A DNA stretch of 64,000 nucleotides from Iamia sp035765045 (GTDB taxonomy: Bacteria; Actinomycetota; Acidimicrobiia; Acidimicrobiales; Iamiaceae). The DNA lies in contig DASTYI010000112.1 of NCBI GenBank assembly GCA_035765045.1, positions 13,601 through 77,600 of the forward strand, in the 5' to 3' direction. The first letter of the stretch is position 1. Each line of letters starts with the position of its first letter. Below the pieces are notes generated by a model that was not told where the DNA came from, did no database searches, and saw only the letters and a program-made list of their open reading frames with translations. This document shows, one piece after another, positions 34,226 to 43,036 of the stretch. A program made the position numbers and the translations under genes.

Positions 34226-34650
34226 AGGTCCGGCGGCGGGCCGCCCCGGTCGGGGTCCCGGGGGCTGAGGAGGCCGACGGCGCGGCCGTCGGGGTCGTCG
34301 ACGATGGCGAAGCGGGCGCCCCAGAAGGCGTCGTGGGGGGCGATCCGGCTGGGGTGGCCGGCGTCGACCAGCCGCTGGTGGACCTCGTCGACCGCCTCCC
34401 GGCTGGGCACGCCGAAGCCCAGCAGCGTGGTGGCATCGCCGGCGCCGTAGGCCTCGCCCAGCGCCGCGCTGTCGAGCTCGAGCTCCGCCGACGACCCGAC
34501 CTCGACCCCGCTGACGTGGTGGGCCCCGGTGGCGGTGCGCCAGATCAGGTCCTCGCCCCAGGTGACGCCGAGGAGGGCGTAGAAGGCGATGGTGGCGTCG
34601 ACGTCGGCGCAGATCAGGTTGAGCCCGGTGAACCGGACGTCGTCAGCCAT
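34222..34650 (-). CDS. VOC (glyoxalase/bleomycin-resistance fold) protein
   Basis: 142 aa, two beta-alpha-beta-beta-beta units: LNLICADVDATIAFYALLGV and the second unit from about GFGVPSREAVDEVHQRLVDAGH to FAIVDDPDGRAVGLLSP. Some metal ligands of true glyoxalase I are not evident; substrate unknown. The ATG region overlaps the stop of the LLM oxidoreductase by 8 bp, so the two are probably co-expressed. Confidence 0.83.
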   Translation of the reverse strand: MADDVRFTGLNLICADVDATIAFYALLGVTWGEDLIWRTATGAHHVSGVEVGSSAELELDSAALGEAYGAGDATTLLGFGVPSREAVDEVHQRLVDAGHPSRIAPHDAFWGARFAIVDDPDGRAVGLLSPRDPDRGGPPPDL

Positions 34651-35611
34651 GGTCGGGCGCCAGGTCGCGGGCGGCCTGGACCGGGTCGAGGCCGAAGGGC
34701 AGGACGGCGAGGGCCGGGCAGGTGACGCCGTTGTCGACGTAGCGCTGGACGTGCTCCCGGCACTCCTCGGGCGAGCCGTGGACGATCAGCTGGTCGACGA
34801 CCTCGTCGGGGATCGCCTCCAGCGCCGCCTTGCGGTCGCCGTCCTTCCACGCCTTCCACATCGGGGCCAGCACGTCGCCCCGGCCGACCCACTCGTGGAA
34901 GGCGGCGTAGACGGGGACGTTCAGGTAGGCGGCGATGGCGTAGCGGCCCATGGCCCGGACGGTGGCGGCGTCGGTGGTGGGGGCCACGAAGATGCGGGCG
35001 ATCACCTCCTTGCCCTCGCCCTGCTCGTGGACGATCGGGGCGACCTGGGCGACGTCTTCGGCCGACAGCCAGTTGATGATGGCGCCGTCGCCCTCCCGAC
35101 CGGCGAGGCGCAGCATCCCCTCGCGCAGGGCGGCGATCATGATCTTGGGCTGCTCCTCGGGGACCCGGCCGAGCTTGAACCCCTTGACCTCGAAGGTGTC
35201 GTAGGCCTCCTTCACCTTCTCGCCGGTGAGGGCGGTGCGGAGGAAGCGGACCATGTCCCGCGTCTTCTTGTACGGCTCCTCGAAGGGGATGTCGTTCCAG
35301 CGCTCGACGATGACGTTCGACGACGTGCCGATGCCGAAGGCCACCCGGCCGGGAGCGGCGTCGGCCAGGGCGGCGACGCTCTGGGCCAACGTCGCCGGGC
35401 CGCGGGTGTAGGCGGGGACGATGGCGCTGCCCAGGCGCAGCGTCGGCGCCCACGTCGAGGCCAGGGCGAGCGGGGTGAAGGCGTCGGCGCCGTCGGCCTC
35501 GCTCGACCACACGTCGGTGTAGCCGCGGTCGCCCAGCTCGACGATCGCCTCCCGCTGGGCGTGGAGGGGGAGGCCGTCGAACGGGATGGTCATGCCGTAG
35601 CGCTGCTGCAT
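34643..35611 (-). CDS. LLM-class F420-dependent oxidoreductase
   Basis: 322 aa luciferase-like TIM barrel. The N-terminus YGMTIPFDGLPLHAQREAIV, GYTDVWSSEADG, LRLGSAIVPAYTRGPATLAQ and APGRVAFGIGTSS fit the actinobacterial F420-dependent group. Expected to carry out hydride transfer with reduced F420 or FMN; the substrate is not known. Minus-strand TAGGAA (35624-35619) ends 7 nt before the ATG. Operon with the downstream VOC gene. Confidence 0.88.
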   Translation of the reverse strand: MQQRYGMTIPFDGLPLHAQREAIVELGDRGYTDVWSSEADGADAFTPLALASTWAPTLRLGSAIVPAYTRGPATLAQSVAALADAAPGRVAFGIGTSSNVIVERWNDIPFEEPYKKTRDMVRFLRTALTGEKVKEAYDTFEVKGFKLGRVPEEQPKIMIAALREGMLRLAGREGDGAIINWLSAEDVAQVAPIVHEQGEGKEVIARIFVAPTTDAATVRAMGRYAIAAYLNVPVYAAFHEWVGRGDVLAPMWKAWKDGDRKAALEAIPDEVVDQLIVHGSPEECREHVQRYVDNGVTCPALAVLPFGLDPVQAARDLAPDHG

Positions 35612-35657
35612 GGCCTCGTTCCTAGCGCTTCGGCGCGGGGAGCGCCTCCGGTCGCCG

Positions 35658-36473
35658 CTACCGCTTGAGGGCCGGGTGCTGCCGGGCGAGGATCGGCACC
35701 AGCAGCGACTTGGGGGCGAGCCGGCCGGCGTAGGCGCCGACCAGGTTGGCGGCCCCGGGGATGACGACCCGCCGGCCCCGCGCCATGCCCTCGACGGCGG
35801 CCTTGGCCACGTCCTCGGCCGTCTCCCACATGAACGCCGGGAGGGCGCCGTCGGACTCCTCCTCGGTGAGCCCGGCGACCTCGCCGAAGCCGGTCTTCAC
35901 CGGCCCGGGGCACAGCGACGTGGCGGTGACGCCCGTGCCCCTCAGCTCGGCGAACAGCGAGTCGGTGTAGGAGAGCACGAAGGCCTTGGCCGCGGCGTAG
36001 CTCGCCTGCCCCGGCAGCGGCTGGAAGGCGCCGACCGAGGCCACGTTGAGCACGGCGCCCCGGCCCCGCTCGACCATGCCCGGGACGATCCGGCTGCACA
36101 GGTCGACCACGGCCTCGACGTCGACCCGCACCAGCCGCACCTCGGCGTCGGGGTCCGAGGTGGCCACCCGACCGGTCGTCGAGAAGCCGGCGTTGTTGGC
36201 CAGCACGTCGACCACCTGGCCCCGGTCGGCGACCTCCTGGACGAGGGCGGCCCGGCTGTCGGGGTCGGCCAGGTCGGCGGCGATCACCTCGGCCCGGACG
36301 CCGTGGGCCGTCGTCAGCCGCCCGGCGACCTCGTGGAGCAGGTCCTCCCGCCGGGCCACCAGGGTGAGCCCGTGGCCCCGCTTCGCCAGCTCGACGGCGA
36401 GCTCGACCCCGATCCCCGACGACGCCCCCGTGACGAGCGCGGTCCGACCCTCTCCTGGCACTGGCAAGCCCAC
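35658..36473 (-). CDS. short-chain dehydrogenase/reductase
   Basis: 271 aa classical SDR. TGASSGIGVELAVELAKRG near residues 15-33, NNAG near 93-96, Ser in NVASVGAFQ and YAAAKAF (Tyr-x3-Lys) near 160-166 are intact. The C-terminal extension to 271 and SYTDSLFAELRGTGVTAT resemble the group related to YqjQ and lipid-modifying SDRs. Substrate unknown. GTG start; minus-strand TACTGT (36487-36482) ends 8 nt before it, so probably leaderless. Confidence 0.87.
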   Translation of the reverse strand: MGLPVPGEGRTALVTGASSGIGVELAVELAKRGHGLTLVARREDLLHEVAGRLTTAHGVRAEVIAADLADPDSRAALVQEVADRGQVVDVLANNAGFSTTGRVATSDPDAEVRLVRVDVEAVVDLCSRIVPGMVERGRGAVLNVASVGAFQPLPGQASYAAAKAFVLSYTDSLFAELRGTGVTATSLCPGPVKTGFGEVAGLTEEESDGALPAFMWETAEDVAKAAVEGMARGRRVVIPGAANLVGAYAGRLAPKSLLVPILARQHPALKR

Positions 36474-36530
36474 GACCGGTCACAGTACGCCACGGCCGGC
36501 GGGCCCATCGGCGCTCGGTGGCGTCCCTCG

Positions 36531-37331
36531 CTAGCTCCACTCCCGGGCGATGGTCGACTGGCTGGCGGTGGCGAGGAGGGTGCCGTCCTGGGCCCAGAGG
36601 TGCACGAGGCCGTGGGCGAAGCCGCGCTCGAGGGCGTGGACCTCGATGTCGAGCAGGACCCACTCGGTGGGGACGAGCCGGACCACCCGCAGCGTGTTGT
36701 CGAGGCTGTTCCCCCCGACCTGGCGGCCGAGGGCCTGGCTGGTGCCGAAGGGGACGTAGTCGCCGAGGATCGCCAGCTTGGCCGCAGTGGTCTCGGGCAG
36801 GTCGGCGACCCGGGCCCACAGCGCCGAGCGGCCACCGGGCAGCAAGGTCCCGTCCCACTCCTCGAACTGGCGGCCGACGGCCAGGCGCAGCTCCAGGCGC
36901 CCGTTGATCGACTCGGTGTCGCCCACGAAGCGGCGGGGCCGGTCGGCGCAGTCCTCGGGCGGGGGGACGACCGGCATCTCGACCATCTGGCCCCGGGCGT
37001 CGAGGGCGCGGTCGCCGAGGGCGGCGTTGACGGTGAGGATCTCGGTGTCGCCGACGTGACCGACGGCCCGGGCCTGGCTCACCGAGCGCCCGGCCACCGG
37101 CACCGTCACGTCGATGTCCATCACGCTCGGCGGGCGGGCGTAGGAGAGGTACTGCGCCGTCGCCCACACGACGGGCCGGCCGGTGGTCCGCTCCAGCGCC
37201 TCGATCGCCGCCCCCAGCCCGCACCCGCCGAACAGGAACTGGTGGTTGGTGCAGAGCTCCGGGACGATCGGCAGGTACCAGCGGTGCGGGTTGTGGGTGG
37301 CCTGGAGGCCGAGGAACGACACCGGATCCAT
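36531..37331 (-). CDS. acyl-CoA thioesterase II-like (double hot-dog)
   Basis: 266 aa. Two hot-dog repeats: HQFLFGGCGLGAAIEALERT with ATAQYLSYARPPSVMDIDV in the first half, and a second from about residue 145 (SALWARVADLPE) to HLWAQDGTLLATASQSTIAR. The last motif is typical of TesB-type enzymes, which hydrolyse acyl-CoA to free fatty acid. Minus-strand TACCCT (37345-37340) ends 8 nt before the ATG. Divergent from an SDR gene across a 213-bp gap with tandem repeats. Confidence 0.85.
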   Translation of the reverse strand: MDPVSFLGLQATHNPHRWYLPIVPELCTNHQFLFGGCGLGAAIEALERTTGRPVVWATAQYLSYARPPSVMDIDVTVPVAGRSVSQARAVGHVGDTEILTVNAALGDRALDARGQMVEMPVVPPPEDCADRPRRFVGDTESINGRLELRLAVGRQFEEWDGTLLPGGRSALWARVADLPETTAAKLAILGDYVPFGTSQALGRQVGGNSLDNTLRVVRLVPTEWVLLDIEVHALERGFAHGLVHLWAQDGTLLATASQSTIAREWS

Positions 37332-37386
37332 GCCGACGGAGGGTACGGCTGGGGCGACGGATCGCCCCAGCCCGCCGGTCGGTGCC

Positions 37387-37515
37387 GGCGCCCCGTCCGA
37401 CGGCGGCCAGAACGCCCCGCGCCCGCAGGCCCGCGCCAGCGCCCGTCCGACGGCGGCCAGAACGCCCCGCGCCCACCGGCCGGCGCCAGCACCCAGCCAG
37501 ACGGCGGTCGGATCC
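37387..37515. repeat. about 2.5 copies of a 50-bp tandem repeat
   Basis: A 32-bp block beginning CCGTCCGACGGCGGCCAGAA occurs at 37393 and again at 37443, an exact 50-bp period; a third, shorter and diverged copy begins near 37493. The block contains CCGTCCGACGG, itself palindromic. The array fills the divergent gap between the thioesterase and SDR genes and could hold regulator sites or simply be a slippage-prone repeat. Confidence 0.8.
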
Positions 37516-37544
37516 GCTCGTGCCTGGCGGTAGCGTCCGCCGCC

Positions 37545-38291
37545 ATGGACCTCGGCCTGGACGGGAAGACGGCAGCGGTGGCCGGAGCGTCGGCCGGCCT
37601 GGGCCTGGCGACGGCCCGGGTGCTCGTCGCCGAGGGCGTCACCGTGGCCGTCTGCGGCCGCGACCGGGCCCGCATCGAGGCCGCGGCGGCCAGCCTCGGG
37701 GGCAACGCGGTCCCGATCGTCGCCGACGTGGGCACACCCGACGGCGCCACGTCCTTCGTCGAGGAGGCCACCGCCGCCCTCGGGCCGCTCGACATCCTCG
37801 TGCCCAACGCCGGTGGCCCGCCGGCCGGCACCTTCGCCTCGACCCCGCTCGACGCCTACCTGCCCGCCCTCCAGCTCAACCTGCTCTCGACGGTGGCGAT
37901 GTGCCAGGCCGCGGTCCCGGCGATGATCGACCGGGGGTGGGGCCGGGTGGTGGCCATCACCTCGGCCTCGGTCCGCCAGCCGCTGCCGGCGCTGATCCTG
38001 TCCAACACGGCGCGGGCCGGCGTCACCGGCTTCCTCAAGACGCTGTCGCTCGAGGTGGCCCGCCACGGGGTGACCGTGAACTCGATCCAGCCCGGGCTCC
38101 ACGCCACCGACCGGCTGCGCGACCTCTACGGCGAGGACACCTCGGCGGCGGCCAAGGACGTCCCCACCCGCACCGTCGGCCGTCCCGAGGACTTCGGCGC
38201 CGTCGTCGCCTTCCTCTGCTCGGACCAGGCCCGCTTCCTCACCGGCGCGGCCCTCCCCGTCGACGGCGGCAACACCCGCGGCCTCCAGTAG
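37545..38291 (+). CDS. atypical short-chain dehydrogenase lacking the catalytic tyrosine
   Basis: 248 aa SDR with an intact cofactor fold: AGASAGLGLATARVL near residues 13-27, CGRDRARIEAA, PNAGGPP near 89-95 and C-terminal PVDGGNTRGLQ. At the active site the Ser region reads ITSASVRQPLPALI and the YxxxK position reads SNTARAG, so neither the Tyr nor the Lys of classical SDRs is there. A subgroup with SNTxRAG in this place exists, so this is probably functional divergence, not decay. TAGCGT at 37531-37536 ends 8 nt before the ATG. Confidence 0.83.
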   Translation: MDLGLDGKTAAVAGASAGLGLATARVLVAEGVTVAVCGRDRARIEAAAASLGGNAVPIVADVGTPDGATSFVEEATAALGPLDILVPNAGGPPAGTFASTPLDAYLPALQLNLLSTVAMCQAAVPAMIDRGWGRVVAITSASVRQPLPALILSNTARAGVTGFLKTLSLEVARHGVTVNSIQPGLHATDRLRDLYGEDTSAAAKDVPTRTVGRPEDFGAVVAFLCSDQARFLTGAALPVDGGNTRGLQ

Positions 38292-38361
38292 GTCCCGCCC
38301 CCCCGCCCCCGATCGCTGGCTCCCCCACCGGCTGGGCTGGTGGGCCGGTACGGTCGGCGCC

Positions 38362-38655
38362 GTGCTGACCCACATCGTCCTGATCACCGCCTCCGACGAC
38401 GCCACCGACGAGCAGGTCGACGCCATGGTGGCCGGCTTGCGTGCCCTCCCGGGCCGGATCGAGGAGATCCGCAGCTACGAGGTCGGGCGGGACCTGGGTC
38501 TGGCCGAGGGCAACGCCACCGTCGCCATCCAGGCCACCTTCGCCTCCCCCGAGGACCTCGAGGCCTACGTCGTCCACCCGGCCCACCAGGAGGTCCTCAC
38601 CGGGCTGATCCGTCCCATCGCCGCCTCGGTCGCCCGGGCCCAGGTCCCTGCCTGA
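38362..38655 (+). CDS. Dabb-domain protein (stress-responsive alpha/beta barrel)
   Basis: 97 aa. The pattern LTHIVLITASDDATDEQVDAMVAGLRALPG, then SYEVGRDLGL, ATVAIQATFASPEDLEAYVVHPAHQEV matches Dabb dimeric alpha/beta barrels, including the conserved HPxHxEV-like motif. Roles in the family range from stress proteins to cyclases; none can be chosen here. GTG start, with TACGGT (38349-38354) ending 7 nt upstream. Confidence 0.87.
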   Translation: MLTHIVLITASDDATDEQVDAMVAGLRALPGRIEEIRSYEVGRDLGLAEGNATVAIQATFASPEDLEAYVVHPAHQEVLTGLIRPIAASVARAQVPA

Positions 38656-38690
38656 CCGCCCGGCGGCGCCGCCCCCTAGGGTGCGCCGCC

Positions 38691-40082
38691 ATGGCTGACA
38701 CACCCTGGACGGGCGATGCGTGCTCCCTGGTCGACGCCTTCCGGTCCGGCGAGCGCTCGCCGGCCGAGGAGCTCGAGGCCTGCCTCGCCGCCATCGACGC
38801 ATCCGAGCTGAACGCCTGGTCGTTCCTCGACCCCGACGGCGCCCGCGCCGCGGCCGCCACCGCCGACACCACGCTGCCGTTCGGCGGCGTCCCGGTGGGG
38901 ATCAAGGAGCTGGAGAAGGTCGAGGGCTGGCCCGACACCGAGGCCTCGCTCGTGTTCGCCGATCGCAAGGCCGCCCACACCGGCACGATGCTCCAGCGGC
39001 TCCGATCGGCCGGCGGCGCCACCTTCGTCGGCCAGACGACGGCCAGCGAGTTCGGCGGGCTCAACATCTCGATCACCAAGGAGAACGGGATCACCCACAA
39101 CCCGTGGCGGCACGGGCAGACGGCCGGGGGGTCCTCGGGCGGATCGGCGGCCGCCGTGGCCGGCGGCTTGGTCCCGATCGCCAGCGGTGGCGACGGTGGT
39201 GGGTCGATCCGCATCCCGGCCGGGTTCAACGGCCTGGTGGGGATGAAGGGCACGGCCGGGCGCATCCCGCGCGGGCCCCACACCCTCATCCACCCGATGA
39301 CGGTGGTGATCGGCTGCCTGGCCCGGTCGATCCGCGACGTGGCCCGCTGGTACGACGTCACCTCGGGCTACGACTCCCGCGACCCGTACTCGCTCCCCCG
39401 CATCGACGGCTGGGAGCGGGACCTCGGGACCCGTGACCTGAAGGGGCTGCGGGTGGCCATCGCCCCGACCCTGGGCTCGGCCGTGGTCGCCGACGGCGTG
39501 CAGGAGCGGGTGGTGGCGGCCGCCGAGGCGCTGGCCCGCGACGCCGGCCTCACCATCGTCGACGTCGAGGTGAAGATGCCGACCCTCGACGTCGCCTGGG
39601 CCCTCGGGAACCTCGTCGGGCTGAAGATGGAGCTGGGTGACCTCTGGCCCGCCTGCAAGGACGACCTCACCAAGGAGATCGCGTTCGGGCTGGAGATGGC
39701 TGAGGGGATGGTCGATCTGGCCTCCTCGGCGCGGAGCGAAGCCGCGCGGACGATGTGCAACGAAGCGATGGCCGACGTCTTCGACCAGGTCGACCTGGTC
39801 ATCTGTGCCACGAACCCGGACGTCGCGTTCCCGGCCCACGTCGCGTCCAACACGCGGGTGGCCGGTCAGAAGGTGGAGATGGGCAACAACGGTGCCCTCA
39901 CGATCCCGGCCAACATCAGCGGGAACCCGTCGATATCGGTGCCGGTCGAACCGCTCGACGGCCTGCCGGTCGGGATGCAGATCATGGGCCGCCACCACGC
40001 CGATGCCCTGCTGCTCGACCTCGGCCTGGTGGTCGAGCGCACCAGTCCGTGGCCGCTTGTTGCCCCCGGCGCACCGGTCTGA
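38691..40082 (+). CDS. amidase-signature family hydrolase
   Basis: 463 aa. Ser-cisSer-Lys amidase: Lys72 in VGIKELEKVE, cis-Ser in TAGGSSGGSAAA (about 148) and nucleophile Ser172 in GDGGGSIRIPAGFNG. The C-terminal PANISGNPSISVPVEP is typical. Cleaves amide bonds of unknown substrate; a GatA role is unlikely because no gatB or gatC is near and the motif details differ. TAGGGT (38677-38682) ends 8 nt before the ATG. Confidence 0.92.
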   Translation: MADTPWTGDACSLVDAFRSGERSPAEELEACLAAIDASELNAWSFLDPDGARAAAATADTTLPFGGVPVGIKELEKVEGWPDTEASLVFADRKAAHTGTMLQRLRSAGGATFVGQTTASEFGGLNISITKENGITHNPWRHGQTAGGSSGGSAAAVAGGLVPIASGGDGGGSIRIPAGFNGLVGMKGTAGRIPRGPHTLIHPMTVVIGCLARSIRDVARWYDVTSGYDSRDPYSLPRIDGWERDLGTRDLKGLRVAIAPTLGSAVVADGVQERVVAAAEALARDAGLTIVDVEVKMPTLDVAWALGNLVGLKMELGDLWPACKDDLTKEIAFGLEMAEGMVDLASSARSEAARTMCNEAMADVFDQVDLVICATNPDVAFPAHVASNTRVAGQKVEMGNNGALTIPANISGNPSISVPVEPLDGLPVGMQIMGRHHADALLLDLGLVVERTSPWPLVAPGAPV

Positions 40083-40197
40083 AACCTCGCCCCGAGGGAA
40101 TCTCCGGGGGCGAACAGGTGTTGGAGGAGATGACCGCCTCAGGTCCCTGACCAGGGGCGATGCTTCACTGTCACACCCCCCCTTCATAGTGATCCGC

Positions 40198-40362
40198 ATG
40201 GCACGACAGCTCGACCTCCTCCCCCCGGTCGACCCGGACTGGCGCATCGACGACGAGACCCGTGAGGCCGGTCGTCGGGGCATCGCCAAGGCGCGCGCGG
40301 CGCTCGCCGAGGCCCGCGCCCGAGCCGATCGGGACCAGCACCACCACCGCACCGCGGCCTGA
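40198..40362 (+). CDS. small charged hypothetical protein
   Basis: 54 aa. Starts MARQLDLLPPVDPDW; most of the rest is one Arg/Ala/Glu-rich helix (REAGRRGIAKARAALAEARA) ending in a His cluster. No known domain. The ATG is supported by CATAGT at 40185-40190, ending 7 nt upstream, and by the 115-bp clear space before it; the frame is open further upstream inside the amidase gene. Confidence 0.6.
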   Translation: MARQLDLLPPVDPDWRIDDETREAGRRGIAKARAALAEARARADRDQHHHRTAA

Positions 40363-40413
40363 CCGGGCCGGCCCCGATCTCCACCGGCCCCTGATCTCGA
40401 CCACCATCGAGCC

Positions 40414-41037
40414 ATGACCGCGCCCGACCCCGCCACCGACATCCGCCCCGAGGTGCTGGCCACGTTGCTCGACCGGCGCAGCACCGCCGCCCTCGTCGAC
40501 CCGGGTCCCACCCCCGCCCAGGTCGACACGATCCTCCGTGCGGCCACCACCGCCCCCGACCACGGTCGCATCCGCCCCTGGCGCTTCGTGGTCGTCAGCG
40601 GCGAGGCCCGCGAGCGCTTCGCCGACGCCCTGGAGGACGGCGGCCTGGCCCGGGACCCCGAGATCACCGAGGGGGTGCGGGCCAAGCTCCGGGCGAAGGC
40701 CTTCGTCGCTCCCACCCTCATCGCCGTCATCGCCACCCCCCGGGCCCACAAGGTCGAACGGTGGGAGCAGGTGGTGTCGGCCTCGTGCACCGGCTACGCC
40801 ATGCTCCTCGCCGCCCACGCCCTCGGCCTCGGGGCGATGTGGAAGAGCGTCCCGTTCCGCACCGGTCCGAAGCTGCGGGAGATGTTCGCCCTCGACGACG
40901 ACGGCGAGCTGCTCGGCTGGGTCCTGGTCGGCACCCCGTCGGACCCGTCCTCGGTCGGCGGCCGGGCCGAACCCGACCTCACCGGCCTCGCCTTCTACCT
41001 CACCGACCAGGGCACGATCGAGCCCCACACCCCATGA
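40414..41037 (+). CDS. nitroreductase-family flavoprotein (YdjA-like)
   Basis: 207 aa FMN-dependent NAD(P)H oxidoreductase. The N-terminal LDRRSTAALVDPGPTPAQVDTIL and TTAPDHGRIRPWRFVVV, then CTGYAMLLAAHALGLGAMWKS, resemble the small E. coli YdjA type. Natural substrate unknown. The stop overlaps the ATG of the zinc-finger gene (ATGA), so the two are coupled. Confidence 0.9.
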   Translation: MTAPDPATDIRPEVLATLLDRRSTAALVDPGPTPAQVDTILRAATTAPDHGRIRPWRFVVVSGEARERFADALEDGGLARDPEITEGVRAKLRAKAFVAPTLIAVIATPRAHKVERWEQVVSASCTGYAMLLAAHALGLGAMWKSVPFRTGPKLREMFALDDDGELLGWVLVGTPSDPSSVGGRAEPDLTGLAFYLTDQGTIEPHTP

Positions 41038-41330
41038 GCGCCCGCTGCACCCACCTGGACACGATCGTCCCCGTCACCCCCTCCTCGCCCGGCTGCGAGG
41101 ACTGCCTGGCCGCCGGCCGTCGCGACTGGGTCCACCTCCGTGTGTGCCAGGCCTGCGGCCACGTCGGCTGCTGCGACAGCTCACCGGCCACCCACGCCAC
41201 CGCCCACCACCGGGCCAGCGCCCACCCGATCATCCGCTCCTACGAGCCGGGCGAGAGCTGGTTCTGGTGCTACCTCGACGAGACCGGTTTCGAGCTTCCC
41301 GACGCCCCGCCGGCCCCCTCCCACCCCTGA
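41034..41330 (+). CDS. UBP-type zinc-finger protein
   Basis: 98 aa. Cys and His spacing CTHLDTI, CEDCLAAG, CQACGHVGCCD, HATAHHRASAHPI and WCYLDE matches the ZnF-UBP (BUZ) finger known from ubiquitin proteases, here as a stand-alone bacterial domain that ends soon after it. Bacterial members are common in actinobacteria without known function. The ATG overlaps the nitroreductase stop. Confidence 0.9.
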   Translation: MSARCTHLDTIVPVTPSSPGCEDCLAAGRRDWVHLRVCQACGHVGCCDSSPATHATAHHRASAHPIIRSYEPGESWFWCYLDETGFELPDAPPAPSHP

Positions 41331-41407
41331 GCCGCGGTCCCGGCGAGTCCCGCTCGCGAGGCCCGACGCGTGCGGCGGTTCCCGGGGGTGGGCGGTAGGT
41401 TCGCCGG

Positions 41408-42589
41408 ATGGCTGATGTCGTGATCGTCGAGGCCGTGCGCACCCCCGTCGGGCGGCGCAACGGTGCCCTCTCCTCCGTCCACCCCGCCGACCTGCTGGGC
41501 ACCGCCCTCACCGCCCTGGTCGAGCGGTCGGGCGTCGACCCGACGGCGGTCGAGCAGGTCGTCGGCGGCTGCGTCAGCCAAGTCGGCGAGCAGTCGTTCA
41601 ACACCACCCGGACGGCGTGGCTGGCGGCGGGCCTGCCGCTGGAGACGGCGGCCACGACCGTCGACACCCAGTGCGGGTCGTCGCAGCAGGCGACGAACCT
41701 GGCCACCAGCCTGGTCGGCTCGGGCGTGGCCGATGTGGCCGTGGCCTGCGGCGTCGAGCTGATGAGCCGGATCCCGATCGGGATCAACTCGTCGAAGAAG
41801 CTGGGCCTCGGCGTGCCCATCCCCAAGGCGTACTTCGGCCGCTACGAGTTCACCTCGCAGTTCGAGGGGGCCGAGCGCATCGCCGAGAAGTGGGGCATCA
41901 CCCGCGACGACACCGACGCCTTCGGCCTCCGCTCGCAGCAGCTGGCCGCCCAGGCCTGGGAGGAGGGCCGCTTCGACACGCAGATCGTCGAGGTCGACGC
42001 CCCCGACGTCGACGAGGAGGGCAAGCCCCTCGACACGACCCACCACGTCGCCCGGGACGAGGGCCTGCGGGAGACGACGCTGGAGAAGCTCCAGACCCTC
42101 AAGCCCGTGGCCCGCGAGGACGGCGTCCACACCGCCGGGTCGAGCTCGCAGATCTCCGACGGCGCCGCCGCCCTGCTGATGATGACCGCCGAGAAGGCCG
42201 CCGATCTCGGCCTCACGCCGCGGGCTCGGGTCGTCGACACCTGCCTGGTCGGCGTCGACCCCGTCCTGATGCTGACCGGTCCGATCGACGCCACCCAGCG
42301 ACTCGTCGACCGGACCGGCATCGGTGTCGACCAGATCGACGTCTTCGAGGTCAACGAGGCCTTCGCCTCGGTCGTCCTGGCCTGGCAGAAGGAGCTCGGC
42401 GTCGACCCCGACCGGGTCAACCCCAACGGCGGTGCCATCGCCCTCGGCCACCCGCTCGGCGCCACCGGCTCGGTGCTCGTCACCAAGGCCCTCCACGAGC
42501 TGGAGCGCACCAGCGGCCGCTACGGCCTCGTCTCGATGTGCTGCGGTGGTGGGCTGGGCACCGGCACCCTGATCGAGCGCCTCGGCTGA
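41408..42589 (+). CDS. acetyl-CoA C-acyltransferase (thiolase)
   Basis: 393 aa. Nucleophile Cys89 in VDTQCGSSQQA, His348 in GGAIALGHPLGATG and Cys378 in MCCGGGLGTG. The TQCGSSQQA form is typical of actinobacterial FadA5/FadA6-like thiolases acting on steroid or long-chain 3-oxoacyl-CoA, but there are no sterol genes nearby, so plain beta-oxidation is as likely. TAGGTT (41396-41401) ends 6 nt before the ATG, implying a leaderless mRNA. Confidence 0.94.
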   Translation: MADVVIVEAVRTPVGRRNGALSSVHPADLLGTALTALVERSGVDPTAVEQVVGGCVSQVGEQSFNTTRTAWLAAGLPLETAATTVDTQCGSSQQATNLATSLVGSGVADVAVACGVELMSRIPIGINSSKKLGLGVPIPKAYFGRYEFTSQFEGAERIAEKWGITRDDTDAFGLRSQQLAAQAWEEGRFDTQIVEVDAPDVDEEGKPLDTTHHVARDEGLRETTLEKLQTLKPVAREDGVHTAGSSSQISDGAAALLMMTAEKAADLGLTPRARVVDTCLVGVDPVLMLTGPIDATQRLVDRTGIGVDQIDVFEVNEAFASVVLAWQKELGVDPDRVNPNGGAIALGHPLGATGSVLVTKALHELERTSGRYGLVSMCCGGGLGTGTLIERLG

Positions 42590-42685
42590 CCGGGCCGGCG
42601 CCCGAGCCCGGCCGCCCGGCCGGGCCAGGTGTCCGACGGCACCTCGGGGGTAGGGGCTCCGGCGCCCCCACCCCCAGGAGCCACC

Positions 42686-42928
42686 GTGACCATCGCCATC
42701 ATCGCCGTCATCTGCGTCGCCCTCCTCGTCCTCGCCTTCCTGGCCCCCCGCCTGTCGTCGCACCCCCAGCGGGGCGTCGACCGGACCCTCGGCACCGCCC
42801 AGCGCGCCGGGGGCAAGGCGCCCGGCTTCCTCGGGCGCCTGCTCTCCAAGCAGTTCGGCACCTCCCGCAAGGCGACCAACAAGAGCGCCGCGCTGGGCCG
42901 CAAGGGCCGCAGCCACATCGGCGTCTGA
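42686..42928 (+). CDS. single-pass membrane protein with basic tail
   Basis: 80 aa: one N-terminal membrane helix (TIAIIAVICVALLVLAFLA) followed by a Lys/Arg/Ser-rich cytoplasmic tail (KQFGTSRKATNKSAALGRKG). The GTG at 42686 is chosen over one 57 nt upstream because AGGAG at 42676-42680 has the right spacing and the extra residues are only Pro/Gly. Function unknown. Confidence 0.7.
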   Translation: MTIAIIAVICVALLVLAFLAPRLSSHPQRGVDRTLGTAQRAGGKAPGFLGRLLSKQFGTSRKATNKSAALGRKGRSHIGV

Positions 42929-43036
42929 CGCTCCCCCGCTTCGCTGTCACAGGGGTGGCGTAGGGTCCACCCCACGAGCTCGACGCTCGGATCGCGGCCC
43001 CGGCCGCCGGATGTCCCCCACCTCCGGAGGTCCCCC

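Noticed and set aside
37387..37515. Possible CRISPR array (regular repeat)
   Set aside because: Only about 2.5 copies, the spacers are not unique sequences of constant length, and no cas gene is near.
36531..38426. 631-codon version of the thioesterase gene
   Set aside because: Only the part from 37331 matches the thioesterase; the upstream extension covers the tandem repeats and is antisense to the SDR gene.
38691..40082. GatA subunit of aspartyl/glutamyl-tRNA amidotransferase
   Set aside because: Amidase signature fits, but there is no gatB or gatC next to it and the C-terminal region fits general amidases better.
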